DNA of 47,020 nt from Amycolatopsis circi. GTDB taxonomy: Bacteria; Actinomycetota; Actinomycetes; Mycobacteriales; Pseudonocardiaceae. The notes beneath the pieces were generated by a model. That model had not been told where the DNA came from. It was given only the letters and a program-made list of their open reading frames with translations, and did no database searches. Below, one piece after another: positions 32,040 to 40,622 of this stretch (position 1 is its first letter; the number at the start of each line of letters is the position of its first letter). The stretch spans positions 1 to 47,020 of the forward strand of contig NZ_PQIA01000073.1 in the NCBI RefSeq assembly GCF_003385235.1, in the 5' to 3' direction. The position numbers and the translations under genes were made by a program.

Positions 32040-33181
32040 CGACGACTACGACGCCGCCCGCCGCCCCGGCGAAGGCCCGCCGCCGTCCCGTTTCGGAATG
32101 GTGGAACCGGCTGTCCCGGGTCCAGCAGTGGGGCGTGCTCATCCCGCTGGTGGCGCTGGTCTACCTGCTGCCGGTGCTGAACCCGCCGCTGATCACCACC
32201 CAGCCCGGGTACGACTTCCCGATCGCGATGTTCGAGGTGTCCCGCTACGCGCTGGTCGCCATCGGGCTCAACATCGTGGTCGGCCAGGCGGGTCTGCTCG
32301 ACCTCGGCTACGTCGGGTTCTTCGCGATCGGCGCCTACGTGATGGCGCTGTTCACGAGCCCCGACTCGTCGCTGGCGAAGCTGCCGTTCCTCGTCGTGCT
32401 GCCGATCGCGATGGTCGTCACGATGATCTTCGGGGTGATCCTCGGGACGCCGACGTTGCGATTACGCGGCGACTACCTGGCGATCGTCACGCTGGGCTTC
32501 GGCGAGATCGTGCGGCTGCTGGCCGACAACATCGACCCGCTGCGCGGCAACCGCGGCTTCCAGGGAGTCGGGCATCCGCCGGGCGTGAAGGCGGACGGCA
32601 ATCCGCTCTTCAACAACACCGACGGCATCCCGTGGTACTGGCTCTGCGTCACGATCATCATCGTGATCCTGTTCGTGGTCGGGAACCTGGAGCGCAGCCG
32701 CGTCGGCCGCGCGTGGGTCGCGATCCGCGACGACGAGGACGCGGCCGAGATCATGGGCGTGCCGACGTTCAAGTTCAAGATCTGGGCGTTCGTCGGCGGC
32801 GCCGCGGTCGGCGGTCTTTCCGGCGCGCTGTACGCGGGGCAGTTAGGCTTCGTGAACAACCAGAAGTTCGACGTGGTCACGTCGATGCTGTTCCTGGCCG
32901 CGGTCATTCTCGGCGGCGCGGGCAACAAGGTCGGCGTGCTGCTGGGCGCGATCGTGGTGGCCTACGTGCCGCTGCGGTTCCAGCAGATCGCGGAGTACAA
33001 GTACCTGATCTTCGGACTCGCGCTGATCATCCTGATGATCTTTCGCCCGCAGGGCCTGCTCGGCGCGCGGCAGCGGCTGCTCGCGTACGGCAGGCAGGCG
33101 TACCAGCGGCTGCTCGGCAAGGGCGAGCAGGTCAGCAGCGACGGTTCGCTGGCGTCCGACAACCCGGGGGAGAAGGCATGA
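32036..33181 (+). CDS. livM: Branched-chain amino acid ABC transporter permease LivM
   Basis: A 381-residue permease. A polar, Thr/Pro/Arg-rich N-terminus (about 35 residues) precedes about nine helices. Signatures are ALVAIGLNIVVGQAGLLDLG, YVGFFAIGAY, LRGDYLAIVTLGFGEIVRLL and WAFVGGAAVGGLSGALYAGQ. Two TTA leucine codons occur (32462-32464 and 32843-32845). It overlaps livH and livG by 4 bases each. Confidence 0.93.
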   Translation: MTTTTTPPAAPAKARRRPVSEWWNRLSRVQQWGVLIPLVALVYLLPVLNPPLITTQPGYDFPIAMFEVSRYALVAIGLNIVVGQAGLLDLGYVGFFAIGAYVMALFTSPDSSLAKLPFLVVLPIAMVVTMIFGVILGTPTLRLRGDYLAIVTLGFGEIVRLLADNIDPLRGNRGFQGVGHPPGVKADGNPLFNNTDGIPWYWLCVTIIIVILFVVGNLERSRVGRAWVAIRDDEDAAEIMGVPTFKFKIWAFVGGAAVGGLSGALYAGQLGFVNNQKFDVVTSMLFLAAVILGGAGNKVGVLLGAIVVAYVPLRFQQIAEYKYLIFGLALIILMIFRPQGLLGARQRLLAYGRQAYQRLLGKGEQVSSDGSLASDNPGEKA

Positions 33182-34107
33182 CGGTCCCTGGCAACGGAAA
33201 CGGGCCCGAGGTCCCGGCCGAGGGCGGCCTCGTGGCCGAGGTCGCGAACATGACCGCCGACGAGCTGGCCGAACACGAGGCCGAGGTCGCCGAGGTCGTC
33301 GCGCCGGACCGGGAGATCCAGGCCGAGGTCGGGCAGACGCTGCTCAAGGTCGACGACGTCACCGTCCGCTTCGGCGGCCTGGTGGCGCTGGACTCGGTGT
33401 CCTTCGAGATCCGGCGCGGCGAGATCCTCGGCCTGATCGGGCCGAACGGCGCGGGCAAGACCACCTGCTTCAACGCGATGACCGGGGTTTACCGGCCGAC
33501 GTCGGGGCAGGTGCTGCTCGAGGACCAGCCGCTCGGCAAGACGTCGCGGCACGGGATCACCCAGCTCGGCATCGCCAGGACGTTCCAGAACATCCGGCTG
33601 TTCTCCGAGATGACCGCGCTGGAGAACGTGGTCGTCGGCACCGACGCACGGCACAAGACGAGCCTGCTCGGCGCTCTCCTGCGGGTCCCGCGGCACCACC
33701 GCGAGGAGAAGCAGGCGATCGAGAAGGCCATGGCGCTGCTGGAATTCGTCGGCATCGCCGACCGGGCCGCGGACCGCGCGAAGAACCTGCCGTACGGCTA
33801 TCAGCGGCGGCTGGAGATCGCGCGGGCGCTCGCCACCGAGCCGAAGCTGCTGTGCCTCGACGAGCCGGCCGCCGGGTTCAACCCGGCGGAGAAGGAAGAG
33901 CTCATGGGGCTGATCCGGACGATCCGCGACGACGGCTACACCGTCCTGCTGATCGAACACGACATGAAGCTCGTCATGGGCGTCACCGACCGGATCGTGG
34001 TGCTGGAGTTCGGCAAGAAGATCGCCGACGGGCTTCCCTCCGAAATCCGGGAGAATCCCGCCGTGATCGCCGCTTACCTGGGAGTTCCCGACGATGACGT
34101 TGCTTGA
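33178..34107 (+). CDS. livG: Branched-chain amino acid ABC transporter ATPase LivG
   Basis: A 309-residue ATPase with Walker A GPNGAGKTT, Q-loop region ARTFQNIRLFSEMTALENV, signature-like NLPYGYQRRLEIARALA, Walker B LLCLDEPAAGFN and H-loop VLLIEHDMKLV. The first 55 residues are an acidic, Ala/Glu-rich extension (TADELAEHEAEVAEVVAPDR) not found in typical LivG. It could be an added regulatory tail. The end overlaps livF by 14 bases. Confidence 0.92.
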   Translation: MTVPGNGNGPEVPAEGGLVAEVANMTADELAEHEAEVAEVVAPDREIQAEVGQTLLKVDDVTVRFGGLVALDSVSFEIRRGEILGLIGPNGAGKTTCFNAMTGVYRPTSGQVLLEDQPLGKTSRHGITQLGIARTFQNIRLFSEMTALENVVVGTDARHKTSLLGALLRVPRHHREEKQAIEKAMALLEFVGIADRAADRAKNLPYGYQRRLEIARALATEPKLLCLDEPAAGFNPAEKEELMGLIRTIRDDGYTVLLIEHDMKLVMGVTDRIVVLEFGKKIADGLPSEIRENPAVIAAYLGVPDDDVA

Positions 34108-34807
34108 GCTGTCCGACGTTTCCGTCCACTACGGACGGATCCAGGCCGTGTCCGGGCTGTCCATCACGGTCAACGAGGGCGAGATCGTCACCCTCATCGG
34201 AGCGAACGGCGCCGGCAAGTCGACCACGATGCGGGCGATTTCCGGCATCCGGCCGATCTCCGGCGGTGCTATTCGCTTCGACGGCGAGGACATTTCGCGG
34301 CTGCGCGGGGATTTGCGCGTGGTTCGCGGGATTTCGCAGGCGCCGGAGGGCCGGGGGATTTTCCCTGGGATGACGGTGCTGGAGAATCTGGACATGGGCG
34401 CTTATGCGCGCAAGGACCGGAAGAATCTGCAGCCTGATTTCGATCGGGTGTTTGAGTTGTTTCCGCGGTTGGCTGAGCGGAAGACTCAGGTCGGCGGGAC
34501 GATGTCCGGGGGTGAGCAGCAGATGCTCGCGATCGGGCGGGCGTTGATGGCCAAGCCTCGGTTGTTGTTGCTGGACGAGCCTTCGATGGGGTTGGCGCCG
34601 CAGTTTATTCAGCAGATTTTCCGGATTATCACGGAGATCAATCGGCAGGGGACGACCGTGCTGCTGGTTGAGCAGAATGCGCAGCAGGCGTTGTCTCGGG
34701 CGCATCGGGCTTATGTGCTGGAGACTGGGCAGATTACGAAGACTGGTACTGGGCAGGAGTTGTTGGCTGATACCAGTATCAAGGAGGCTTATCTCGGGGT
34801 TGGGTGA
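34094..34807 (+). CDS. livF: Branched-chain amino acid ABC transporter ATPase LivF
   Basis: A 237-residue ATPase: Walker A GANGAGKST, Q-loop ISQAPEGRGIFPGMTV, signature MSGGEQQMLAIGRALM, Walker B LLLLDEPSMGLAP, H-loop VLLVEQNAQQAL. It pairs with LivG to power import. From about 34290 onward the third codon positions shift sharply toward T and G (GAT, TTT, TTG, GTT), unlike the first third of the gene and the other liv genes. Confidence 0.93.
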   Translation: MTLLELSDVSVHYGRIQAVSGLSITVNEGEIVTLIGANGAGKSTTMRAISGIRPISGGAIRFDGEDISRLRGDLRVVRGISQAPEGRGIFPGMTVLENLDMGAYARKDRKNLQPDFDRVFELFPRLAERKTQVGGTMSGGEQQMLAIGRALMAKPRLLLLDEPSMGLAPQFIQQIFRIITEINRQGTTVLLVEQNAQQALSRAHRAYVLETGQITKTGTGQELLADTSIKEAYLGVG

Positions 34808-34843
34808 GTTTCCGGGCCTCGTCGCCTGGCGGCGACATTGGCC

Positions 34844-34884
34844 CGTTGGTTGCGCGGGGCACCCCGAAGCTTGATTGTGACTGC
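34844..34884 (+). repeat. Intergenic repeat element A, copy 1
   Basis: CGTTGGTTGCG-C-GGGGCACCCCGAAGCTTGATTGTG is repeated, nearly identical, in inverted orientation at 46974-47014. The core GGGGCACCCCG... contains a short GGGGnnCCCC palindrome. Confidence 0.75.
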
Positions 34885-34939
34885 GGCGCGGGGGTGTGTG
34901 GCTGCACTGGCGGGTCGGGTGCGCTGGCTGCGGTTTAGG

Positions 34940-34992
34940 GCCGTGAGGGGAACCCTGAGGGACTCAGAGTCCCTCAGGGTTCCCCTCACGGC
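34940..34992. repeat. Perfect palindrome, 26-bp arms (repeat element B, copy 1)
   Basis: GCCGTGAGGGGAACCCTGAG followed by GGACTC, a central A, then the exact complement. Related copies lie at 46705-46756 and, more diverged, at 46770-46822. It probably also ends liv transcription and the converging thioesterase transcript. Confidence 0.9.
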
Positions 34993-35005
34993 GTTTCACC
35001 GAAAA

Positions 35006-35446
35006 TCAGGCGCCTGGCGGGCGGTCCCGGACTACGCAGGTCAGGCGCGCGGTGCAGGTGCGGCGGCCTTCGTCGTCGGTCAGCACGATCTCCGAGGTGA
35101 TCGTTCCCCGGCCGACATGCAGCGGAGTCGCGACGCCGGTGACAATGCCCGACCGAACGGCGCGGTGGTGGGTGCACGACAGTTCCAGGCCCATCGCGGC
35201 GCGTTCGGGGCCCGCGTTCAGCGCGGCCAGCACCGAGCCAAGGGCTTCGGCGACGGTGGCGTTCGCTCCGCCGTGCAGGAGGCCGTAGGGCTGGAGGTTG
35301 CCTTCGACGGGGATGGTGCCGACGACCCGCTCGGGAGTCATTTCCACTAGCTTCAGCCCGATCTTGTCGTTCAGCTGCTGGCCCGCTGCCGCGGGGTCCA
35401 TGCCCGCGAACTGGCCCGGCGTGATTTCCGCCGTCTGCTCGGTCAC
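35006..35446 (-). CDS. Hotdog-fold thioesterase (PaaI family)
   Basis: A 146-residue hotdog protein. NLQPYGLLHGGANATVAEAL is the family motif with the catalytic acidic residue (Glu of VAEALGS), followed by strands VGRGTITSEIVLTDDEGRRT and CTARLTCVV. The GTG start has GAGGAG upstream. PaaI-type enzymes hydrolyse aryl- or acyl-CoA thioesters and act as housekeepers for stalled CoA intermediates. Divergent from polA. Confidence 0.9.
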   Translation of the reverse strand: MTEQTAEITPGQFAGMDPAAAGQQLNDKIGLKLVEMTPERVVGTIPVEGNLQPYGLLHGGANATVAEALGSVLAALNAGPERAAMGLELSCTHHRAVRSGIVTGVATPLHVGRGTITSEIVLTDDEGRRTCTARLTCVVRDRPPGA

Positions 35447-35495
35447 TCTCTGCTCCTCAACCTATGCGACACGCAAGAGTGTCAGACCCTCACCC

Positions 35496-35508
35496 TAGAC
35501 TCGCCCCC
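35496..35508 (+). promoter_or_regulatory. -10 box for leaderless polA
   Basis: TAGACT (35496-35501) ends 7 bases before the GTG at 35509, with no Shine-Dalgarno, so transcription probably begins at the start codon. Confidence 0.6.
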
Positions 35509-38247
35509 GTGAGCCCGAGTGAGAACCGAACCGTTGCCAAGACCACAGGCGCCGCCGCTGCGCAGGAACGCCCCCGGCTGCTGCTGATCGACGGCCATTC
35601 GATGGCCTATCGCGCCTTCTTCGCCCTGCCCGCGGAGAATTTCCGCACGAAGACCGGGCAGGTCACCAACGCGGTCTTCGGCTTCACCTCGATGCTCATC
35701 AACCTGCTGCGCGACGAGAAGCCGACGCATCTCGCGGTGGCCTTCGACCTCTCGCGCAAGACCTTCCGGTCGGAGACGTACGCCGACTACAAGGCCAACC
35801 GCAGCGCCACGCCGGACGAGTTCCGCGGGCAGGTCGACCTCGTCAAAGAGGTGCTCGACGTGCTCGGCATCCCTTCGCTCACGAAGGAGAACTACGAGGC
35901 CGACGACGTCATCGCCACGCTCACCACGCAGGCCGGCGAAGACTACGACGTGCTGATCTGTACCGGCGACCGCGACGCGTTGCAGCTCGTCACCGATCGG
36001 GTAACCGTTTTGTACCCCAAGCGGGGCGTCTCCGACCTCGTGCGGTTCACGCCGGACGCGGTGGAAGAGAAATACGGTCTCACGCCGACCCAGTACCCGG
36101 ACTTCGCGGCGCTGCGCGGCGACCCCTCGGACAACCTGCCCGGCATCCCCGGCGTGGGGGAGAAGACCGCGGCCAAGTGGATCCGGCAGTTCGGCTCGCT
36201 GGCCGACCTCATCGACCGGGTCGACGAGGTCAAGGGCAAGGTCGGCACCGCGCTGCGCGAGCACCTGTCCTCGGTCCAGCTCAACCGGCAGCTCACCGAA
36301 CTGGTCCGCGACGTGCCGCTGGAGTCCGTGCCGGACCAGCTGGAGCTGCGTCCGTGGGATCGCGAGGCGGTGCACCGGCTCTTCGACGAGCTGGAGTTCC
36401 GCGTGCTGCGCGATCGGCTTTTCGACACCCTGAGCAGCGCCGAACCCGAGGCCGACGAGGGCTTCGAGGTGTCCGGCTCCGCGCTCGCGCCGGGCACGCT
36501 CGGCGCGTGGCTCGAAGCGCACGCCGGTGCGGCCGAACCGGTGGCGCTGTCGTTCCGGGCGACCGGTGCCTCGGTCCGCTCCGACCTCAAGGCGGTCGCC
36601 TTCGCGACGGCGGACGGCGAGGGCGCGTATGTAGACGTCACCGCGATGGACGAGGCAGACGACCGGGCGCTGTCGGCGTGGCTGGCGGATCCGAAGGTCC
36701 GCAAGATCGGCCACGACCTGAAGGTGCCGCTGCACGCGGTCCGCGCCCGCGGCTGGACGTTCGCCGGGCTCAGCATGGACACCGCGCTCGCCGCGTATCT
36801 CGCGCGGCCGGGGCAGCGCACGTTCGGGCTGGACGACCTGGCGCTGCGCTATCTGCACCGCGAGCTGCGCTCGGAAGCCGGAGACGGCGACGGTCAGCTG
36901 TCGCTGCTCGACGGCGGCGCGGACGAGCTGGAGCAGAAGGAAATCTCCGCCGAACTGGTGAAGGCGCGCGCGATCTTCGAGCTGTCCGGCGCGCTGACCA
37001 CCGAGCTGGAGGAACTCGGCGGCGCGAAACTGCTGGCCGAGCTGGAACTCCCGCTGCTGGAAGTGATCACCGAACTGGAGGCGGCGGGCATCGCGGTCGA
37101 CGTCGACCAGCTCACTGAGCTGGAGGCGCACTACCTCAGCCGGGTCACGCAGGCCGCGGACTCCGCGTACGAGGTGATCGGCAAGCAGATCAACCTCGGT
37201 TCGCCGAAGCAGCTGCAGGTGGTGCTGTTCGACGAGCTGGGCATGCCGAAGACCAAGCGCACCAAGACCGGCTACACCACCGACGCCGACGCGCTGCAGT
37301 CGCTGTTCGAGAAGACCGAGCACCCGTTCCTGCAGCACATGCTGGAACACCGCGACGCGACGCGGCTGCGCACCACGGTCGAAGGCCTGATCAAATCGGT
37401 CGCCGACGACGGGCGTATTCACACCACGCTGCAGCAGACGATCGCGGCCACCGGACGGCTGTCGTCGGTCGAGCCGAACCTGCAGAACATCCCGGTGCGC
37501 ACCGAAGAAGGCAGGCGCATCCGCGACGCGTTCGTGGTCGGCGACGGCTACGCCGAGCTGATGACCGCGGACTACAGCCAGATCGAAATGCGGATCATGG
37601 CGCACCTGTCGAAGGACGAGGGCCTCATCGAAGCCTTCAACAGCGGCGAGGACCTGCACACGTTCGTCGCGTCGCGCGCGTTTTCCATGCCCGCCGCGGA
37701 AATCACGCCGGAACAGCGCTACCGCGTCAAGGCGATGTCGTACGGGCTCGCGTACGGCTTGTCGGCGTACGGCCTGTCGCAGCAGCTGAAGATCTCGACG
37801 GAAGACGCGAAAGAGCAGATGGAGGCGTACTTCTCGCGGTTCGGCGGGGTGCGCGACTACCTGCAGTCGGTCGTCGGCGAGGCCGCGAAGTGCGGTTACA
37901 CGGAGACGATCTTCGGCCGCCGCCGCTACCTGCCGGACTTGAACAGCGACAACCGCCAGCGCCGCGAAATGGCCGAGCGGATGGCGTTGAACGCGCCGAT
38001 CCAGGGCAGCGCCGCGGACATCATCAAGGTGGCGATGCTGAACGTGCACCGCGCCCTCGCCGAAGCGGGCGCGCGCAGCCGCGTGCTGCTGCAGGTCCAC
38101 GACGAACTGGTCCTCGAAATCGCCGACGGCGAGCGCGGGGACGTCGAGAAGCTGGTCCGCGAGGGCATGGGCTCGGCCGCGGAACTGGCGGTGCCGCTGG
38201 AGGTTTCGGTCGGATACGGGCGGTCGTGGAACGAGGCCGCGCACTGA
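35509..38247 (+). CDS. polA: DNA polymerase I
   Basis: A 912-residue DNA polymerase I. Domains: N-terminal 5' nuclease (LLLIDGHSMAYRAFFALPAE near residue 22, NYEADDVIATLTTQAG, GDRDALQLVTDRV, GDPSDNLPGIPGVGEKTA), a 3'-5' exonuclease-like domain (about 310-490) that lacks clear catalytic carboxylates, and the polymerase domain. Motif A is TADYSQIEMRIMAHLS, motif B RYRVKAMSYGLAYGLSAYG, motif C LLQVHDELVLE. The inactive proofreading domain is normal for actinobacterial PolA. It serves repair and Okazaki fragment maturation. Confidence 0.97.
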   Translation: MSPSENRTVAKTTGAAAAQERPRLLLIDGHSMAYRAFFALPAENFRTKTGQVTNAVFGFTSMLINLLRDEKPTHLAVAFDLSRKTFRSETYADYKANRSATPDEFRGQVDLVKEVLDVLGIPSLTKENYEADDVIATLTTQAGEDYDVLICTGDRDALQLVTDRVTVLYPKRGVSDLVRFTPDAVEEKYGLTPTQYPDFAALRGDPSDNLPGIPGVGEKTAAKWIRQFGSLADLIDRVDEVKGKVGTALREHLSSVQLNRQLTELVRDVPLESVPDQLELRPWDREAVHRLFDELEFRVLRDRLFDTLSSAEPEADEGFEVSGSALAPGTLGAWLEAHAGAAEPVALSFRATGASVRSDLKAVAFATADGEGAYVDVTAMDEADDRALSAWLADPKVRKIGHDLKVPLHAVRARGWTFAGLSMDTALAAYLARPGQRTFGLDDLALRYLHRELRSEAGDGDGQLSLLDGGADELEQKEISAELVKARAIFELSGALTTELEELGGAKLLAELELPLLEVITELEAAGIAVDVDQLTELEAHYLSRVTQAADSAYEVIGKQINLGSPKQLQVVLFDELGMPKTKRTKTGYTTDADALQSLFEKTEHPFLQHMLEHRDATRLRTTVEGLIKSVADDGRIHTTLQQTIAATGRLSSVEPNLQNIPVRTEEGRRIRDAFVVGDGYAELMTADYSQIEMRIMAHLSKDEGLIEAFNSGEDLHTFVASRAFSMPAAEITPEQRYRVKAMSYGLAYGLSAYGLSQQLKISTEDAKEQMEAYFSRFGGVRDYLQSVVGEAAKCGYTETIFGRRRYLPDLNSDNRQRREMAERMALNAPIQGSAADIIKVAMLNVHRALAEAGARSRVLLQVHDELVLEIADGERGDVEKLVREGMGSAAELAVPLEVSVGYGRSWNEAAH

Positions 38248-38260
38248 GCTGAGGCGCGAA

Positions 38261-38287
38261 GCCCGGGGTCGGCGACCGGCCCCGGGC
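38261..38287 (+). terminator. Hairpin after polA
   Basis: GCCCGGGG (38261-38268) pairs with CCCCGGGC (38280-38287), with an inner CGG/CCG pair. It starts 14 bases after the polA stop; no U-tract. Confidence 0.6.
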
Positions 38288-38297
38288 CCGACGCGGC

Positions 38298-38700
38298 TCT
38301 GGCGGCGGAATCGGCGTCGCGTCGGTTCGGGCGAGGGCGGGTCCGGCGGTACGGGTGACGGCATTCGGTTGGGTGGTCGCGGGTCGGCGGCGTGGGCGGC
38401 GGAATCGGTGCCGCGTCGGTTCGGGCGAGGGCGGGTCCGGCGGTACGGGTGACGGCATTCGGTTGGGTGGTCGCGGGTCGGCGGCGCGGGCGGCGGAATC
38501 GGTGCCGCGTCGGTTCGGGCGAGGGCGGGTCCGGCGGTACGGGTGACGGCATTCGGTTGGGTGGTCGCGGGTCGGCTGCGCGGGCGGCGGAATCGGTGCC
38601 GCGTCCGTTCGGGGCGAGCGCGAGTCCAGCGGAACGCGTGACGGCATTCGGTTGGGCAGTCGCGGATCGACGGCGCGGGCAACGAAATCGGCGGCGAATC
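38298..38700. repeat. 94-bp tandem repeat, about 4.3 copies
   Basis: Successive GCGGAATCGG boxes are 94, 94 and 94 bases apart (about 38304, 38398, 38492, 38586), with a degraded fifth box about 95 bases on. Copies 1-3 are nearly identical; copy 4 onward has diverged. Each unit carries GGGCGAGGGCGGG and GGTTGGGTGG, G-rich on the coding strand. The period is not divisible by 3, so it is not a protein repeat. The following 38701-38981 holds no recognised gene. Confidence 0.9.
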
Positions 38701-38981
38701 CGGTCGGACGAGCAGGAATCAGCGGCCCGCGCAGATTCGTTGTCCGCCTGATCCGCTTAGCGTCAGCGCGGGAAACCCGAACCCGGCGGGCTTTTCGGTA
38801 GCCGATTCGGCAATGTCGCCACCATCGGCGGCTTCTTCTCTGTCCGGCCGCCAACACGGGGCGACCCAAAGAAACCGGTGTCACCCACGAGAAGTGCCGA
38901 GACGCCGCTGAACGGGTGAGCTTGCTGCTCCAGCGTGGGCCACTTTCCGCGAACGCCGCCCGGGTCGCCGCAGGCCCGGCG

Positions 38982-38993
38982 TAGGGTCCCCCC
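38982..38993 (+). promoter_or_regulatory. -10 box for leaderless five-gene operon
   Basis: TAGGGT (38982-38987) ends 6 bases before the GTG at 38994; the gap is CCCCCC and there is no Shine-Dalgarno. Confidence 0.55.
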
Positions 38994-40622
38994 GTGGGGT
39001 ACCAGGCCGAGCGTCGACGCTGGCGGGTTCGCCTGCGCGACCGCACCGGCGGGATCCGCGGGGCAGGCACCATGCTCGACGAGGACCATGTGCTCACCTG
39101 CGCGCACGTCGTCGAGCGGGCCGGCGGGCCGAACGCGGACGTCCTGGTCGACTTCGTCGGGTTGCCCGGTACTCCAGTCAGCGTCGGTCGCGTTCTGCCG
39201 GGGGCTTGGGTGCCGCCGGGACGCGACGAGCGCGGCGACATCGCGGTGCTGCGGTTGGTCAAGCGAGTGCCGGGGGCGTTGGGCGCGCCGTTGTACCGGA
39301 TGCCGTTGTCGGACGGGCAAGCCGTGCGTGCGTACGGGTTTCCGGCGGGCGCGGACGAAGGGCTGTGGACGTTCGGCGAGCTTGCCGGAGAAGGCGGACC
39401 TGGCTGCGAATGGGTGCAGCTGGCCCGGAAGAACGACGACCAGCCGATCTCCGGCGGGTTCAGCGGCACCGCGGTTCTCGACGAGGAGACCGGCCGCGTG
39501 GTCGGCATGGTCGTGTCCCGGTACAAAGCCGAGGGCGAGCGGGTCGCGTGGATGATCCCGGTCGAGACGATTCTCGGCTATCTCGGTGCGGATCGATGGG
39601 GCCACGGGAGTCCGGCTGTCGACCAGACTTTCGGGCGAGAACTCGACCAGGTCGCTTACGATCCGCAGTTCGCCCGCGAAGTCGTGGGCTGGTTCGGCGA
39701 GGGGCACGGCGTGTGGATCGTCGTGACCGGCGAGGTCGGGTCCGCGAAAGCCGCCGCGCTCGATCTCGCGGTGGTGCTCGCCGACCGAGAGCGTTCGGCC
39801 GCGGCGAACGCACTGCGCGACACTCTGGCCAAGGAAACCTTGCCGCCAGCGGGAAGTGTCGATCTCGCGGTGGACGCGGCGGGCAAAACCTCGGCTCAGG
39901 TGCGGCAACGGCTCGCGGAGCGGCTCGACCTCACGTTGGACAACGGCGAGACTCATTCGGGCATCGGCCGGACGGTGGTGGTGAACGCGATCGACGACGC
40001 GGCCGAGCCGGAACAGCTGATCGGCGAGGTGATCGCGCCGCTCGCGGACCGCGCCGCGCGGCTGGGGATCCGGCTCGCGCTCGGGTTTCGCCGGGAGTCT
40101 TCGCCGGGGCTCACGGAGTTGCGTTCGCGCCGGAACGGAGCGCGGCCGGACGGGCTGGCCCGCCGGCTTTCCGCACTGGACAAGCAGATCGACGAACTCG
40201 CCGCTCTGGAGGAACACATCGCCGAGCTGGCCCCGCGGTTCGCGGTGACCGACGTTCCGCCGCCGCGGGTGCGCCGCCGTCGTGGTGCGGTGAGCCGGTT
40301 GCAGGAAGCCGCTGATCTCGGCGATGTCGCGTGGGCGGAGCGACACGTCGAGGAAGTCGCCACTGTGGTGGCCGCCGATCTGGCCGCGGCGAAAACCGCC
40401 CGAGACCGGCTCGATGCCGCGCACGATCGCCGTACCGAGTTGCGGTTTCGCCTCGACGGGTACGGAGAACGTGCTCGCGCCGCTGGCCGGGTCGAGGATC
40501 CGCTGCTGGATTCGTTGTATGCCAACGCCTGGCAGTTGCTGTACGAGGGCGCGTGCGATCCGGTGGCGGCCGCTGCGGCGGTCGAGGAGTTCGCTGCCGC
40601 GGTGCGCAAGGGGAATCGATGA
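38994..40622 (+). CDS. Trypsin-like serine protease with C-terminal helical region
   Basis: A 542-residue protein. Residues 1-200 form a chymotrypsin-fold protease: His38 (LTCAHVV), Asp82 (GDIAVLRLV) and Ser157 (ISGGFSGTAVLD) make the triad. There is no signal peptide, so it acts in the cytoplasm. Residues 210-350 are of unknown fold, with hydrophobic strands GVWIVVTGEVGSAKAAALDL and IGRTVVVNAIDDAAEPEQLI that recall a NTPase-like core without a clear P-loop. Residues 370-540 are helical and probably coiled-coil. Its stop overlaps the kinase ATG. I infer that it is triggered within, or cleaves partners of, this kinase/VWA system. Confidence 0.82.
   Translation: MGYQAERRRWRVRLRDRTGGIRGAGTMLDEDHVLTCAHVVERAGGPNADVLVDFVGLPGTPVSVGRVLPGAWVPPGRDERGDIAVLRLVKRVPGALGAPLYRMPLSDGQAVRAYGFPAGADEGLWTFGELAGEGGPGCEWVQLARKNDDQPISGGFSGTAVLDEETGRVVGMVVSRYKAEGERVAWMIPVETILGYLGADRWGHGSPAVDQTFGRELDQVAYDPQFAREVVGWFGEGHGVWIVVTGEVGSAKAAALDLAVVLADRERSAAANALRDTLAKETLPPAGSVDLAVDAAGKTSAQVRQRLAERLDLTLDNGETHSGIGRTVVVNAIDDAAEPEQLIGEVIAPLADRAARLGIRLALGFRRESSPGLTELRSRRNGARPDGLARRLSALDKQIDELAALEEHIAELAPRFAVTDVPPPRVRRRRGAVSRLQEAADLGDVAWAERHVEEVATVVAADLAAAKTARDRLDAAHDRRTELRFRLDGYGERARAAGRVEDPLLDSLYANAWQLLYEGACDPVAAAAAVEEFAAAVRKGNR

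Noticed and set aside
34913..35005. Short coding frames such as VRGTLRDSESLRVPLT at both B repeats
   Set aside because: The same peptide arises from the palindromic repeat at 34940 and at 46705 in different contexts; it is a by-product of the repeat.
35482..38682. Very long open frame antisense to polA
   Set aside because: It mirrors polA codons in GC-rich DNA and continues through the 94-bp repeats. Its translation has no family resemblance and is Arg/Pro/Gln-rich.
38298..38700. CRISPR array or repeat protein
   Set aside because: Whole 94-bp units are repeated, including any would-be spacer, and the period is not divisible by 3.
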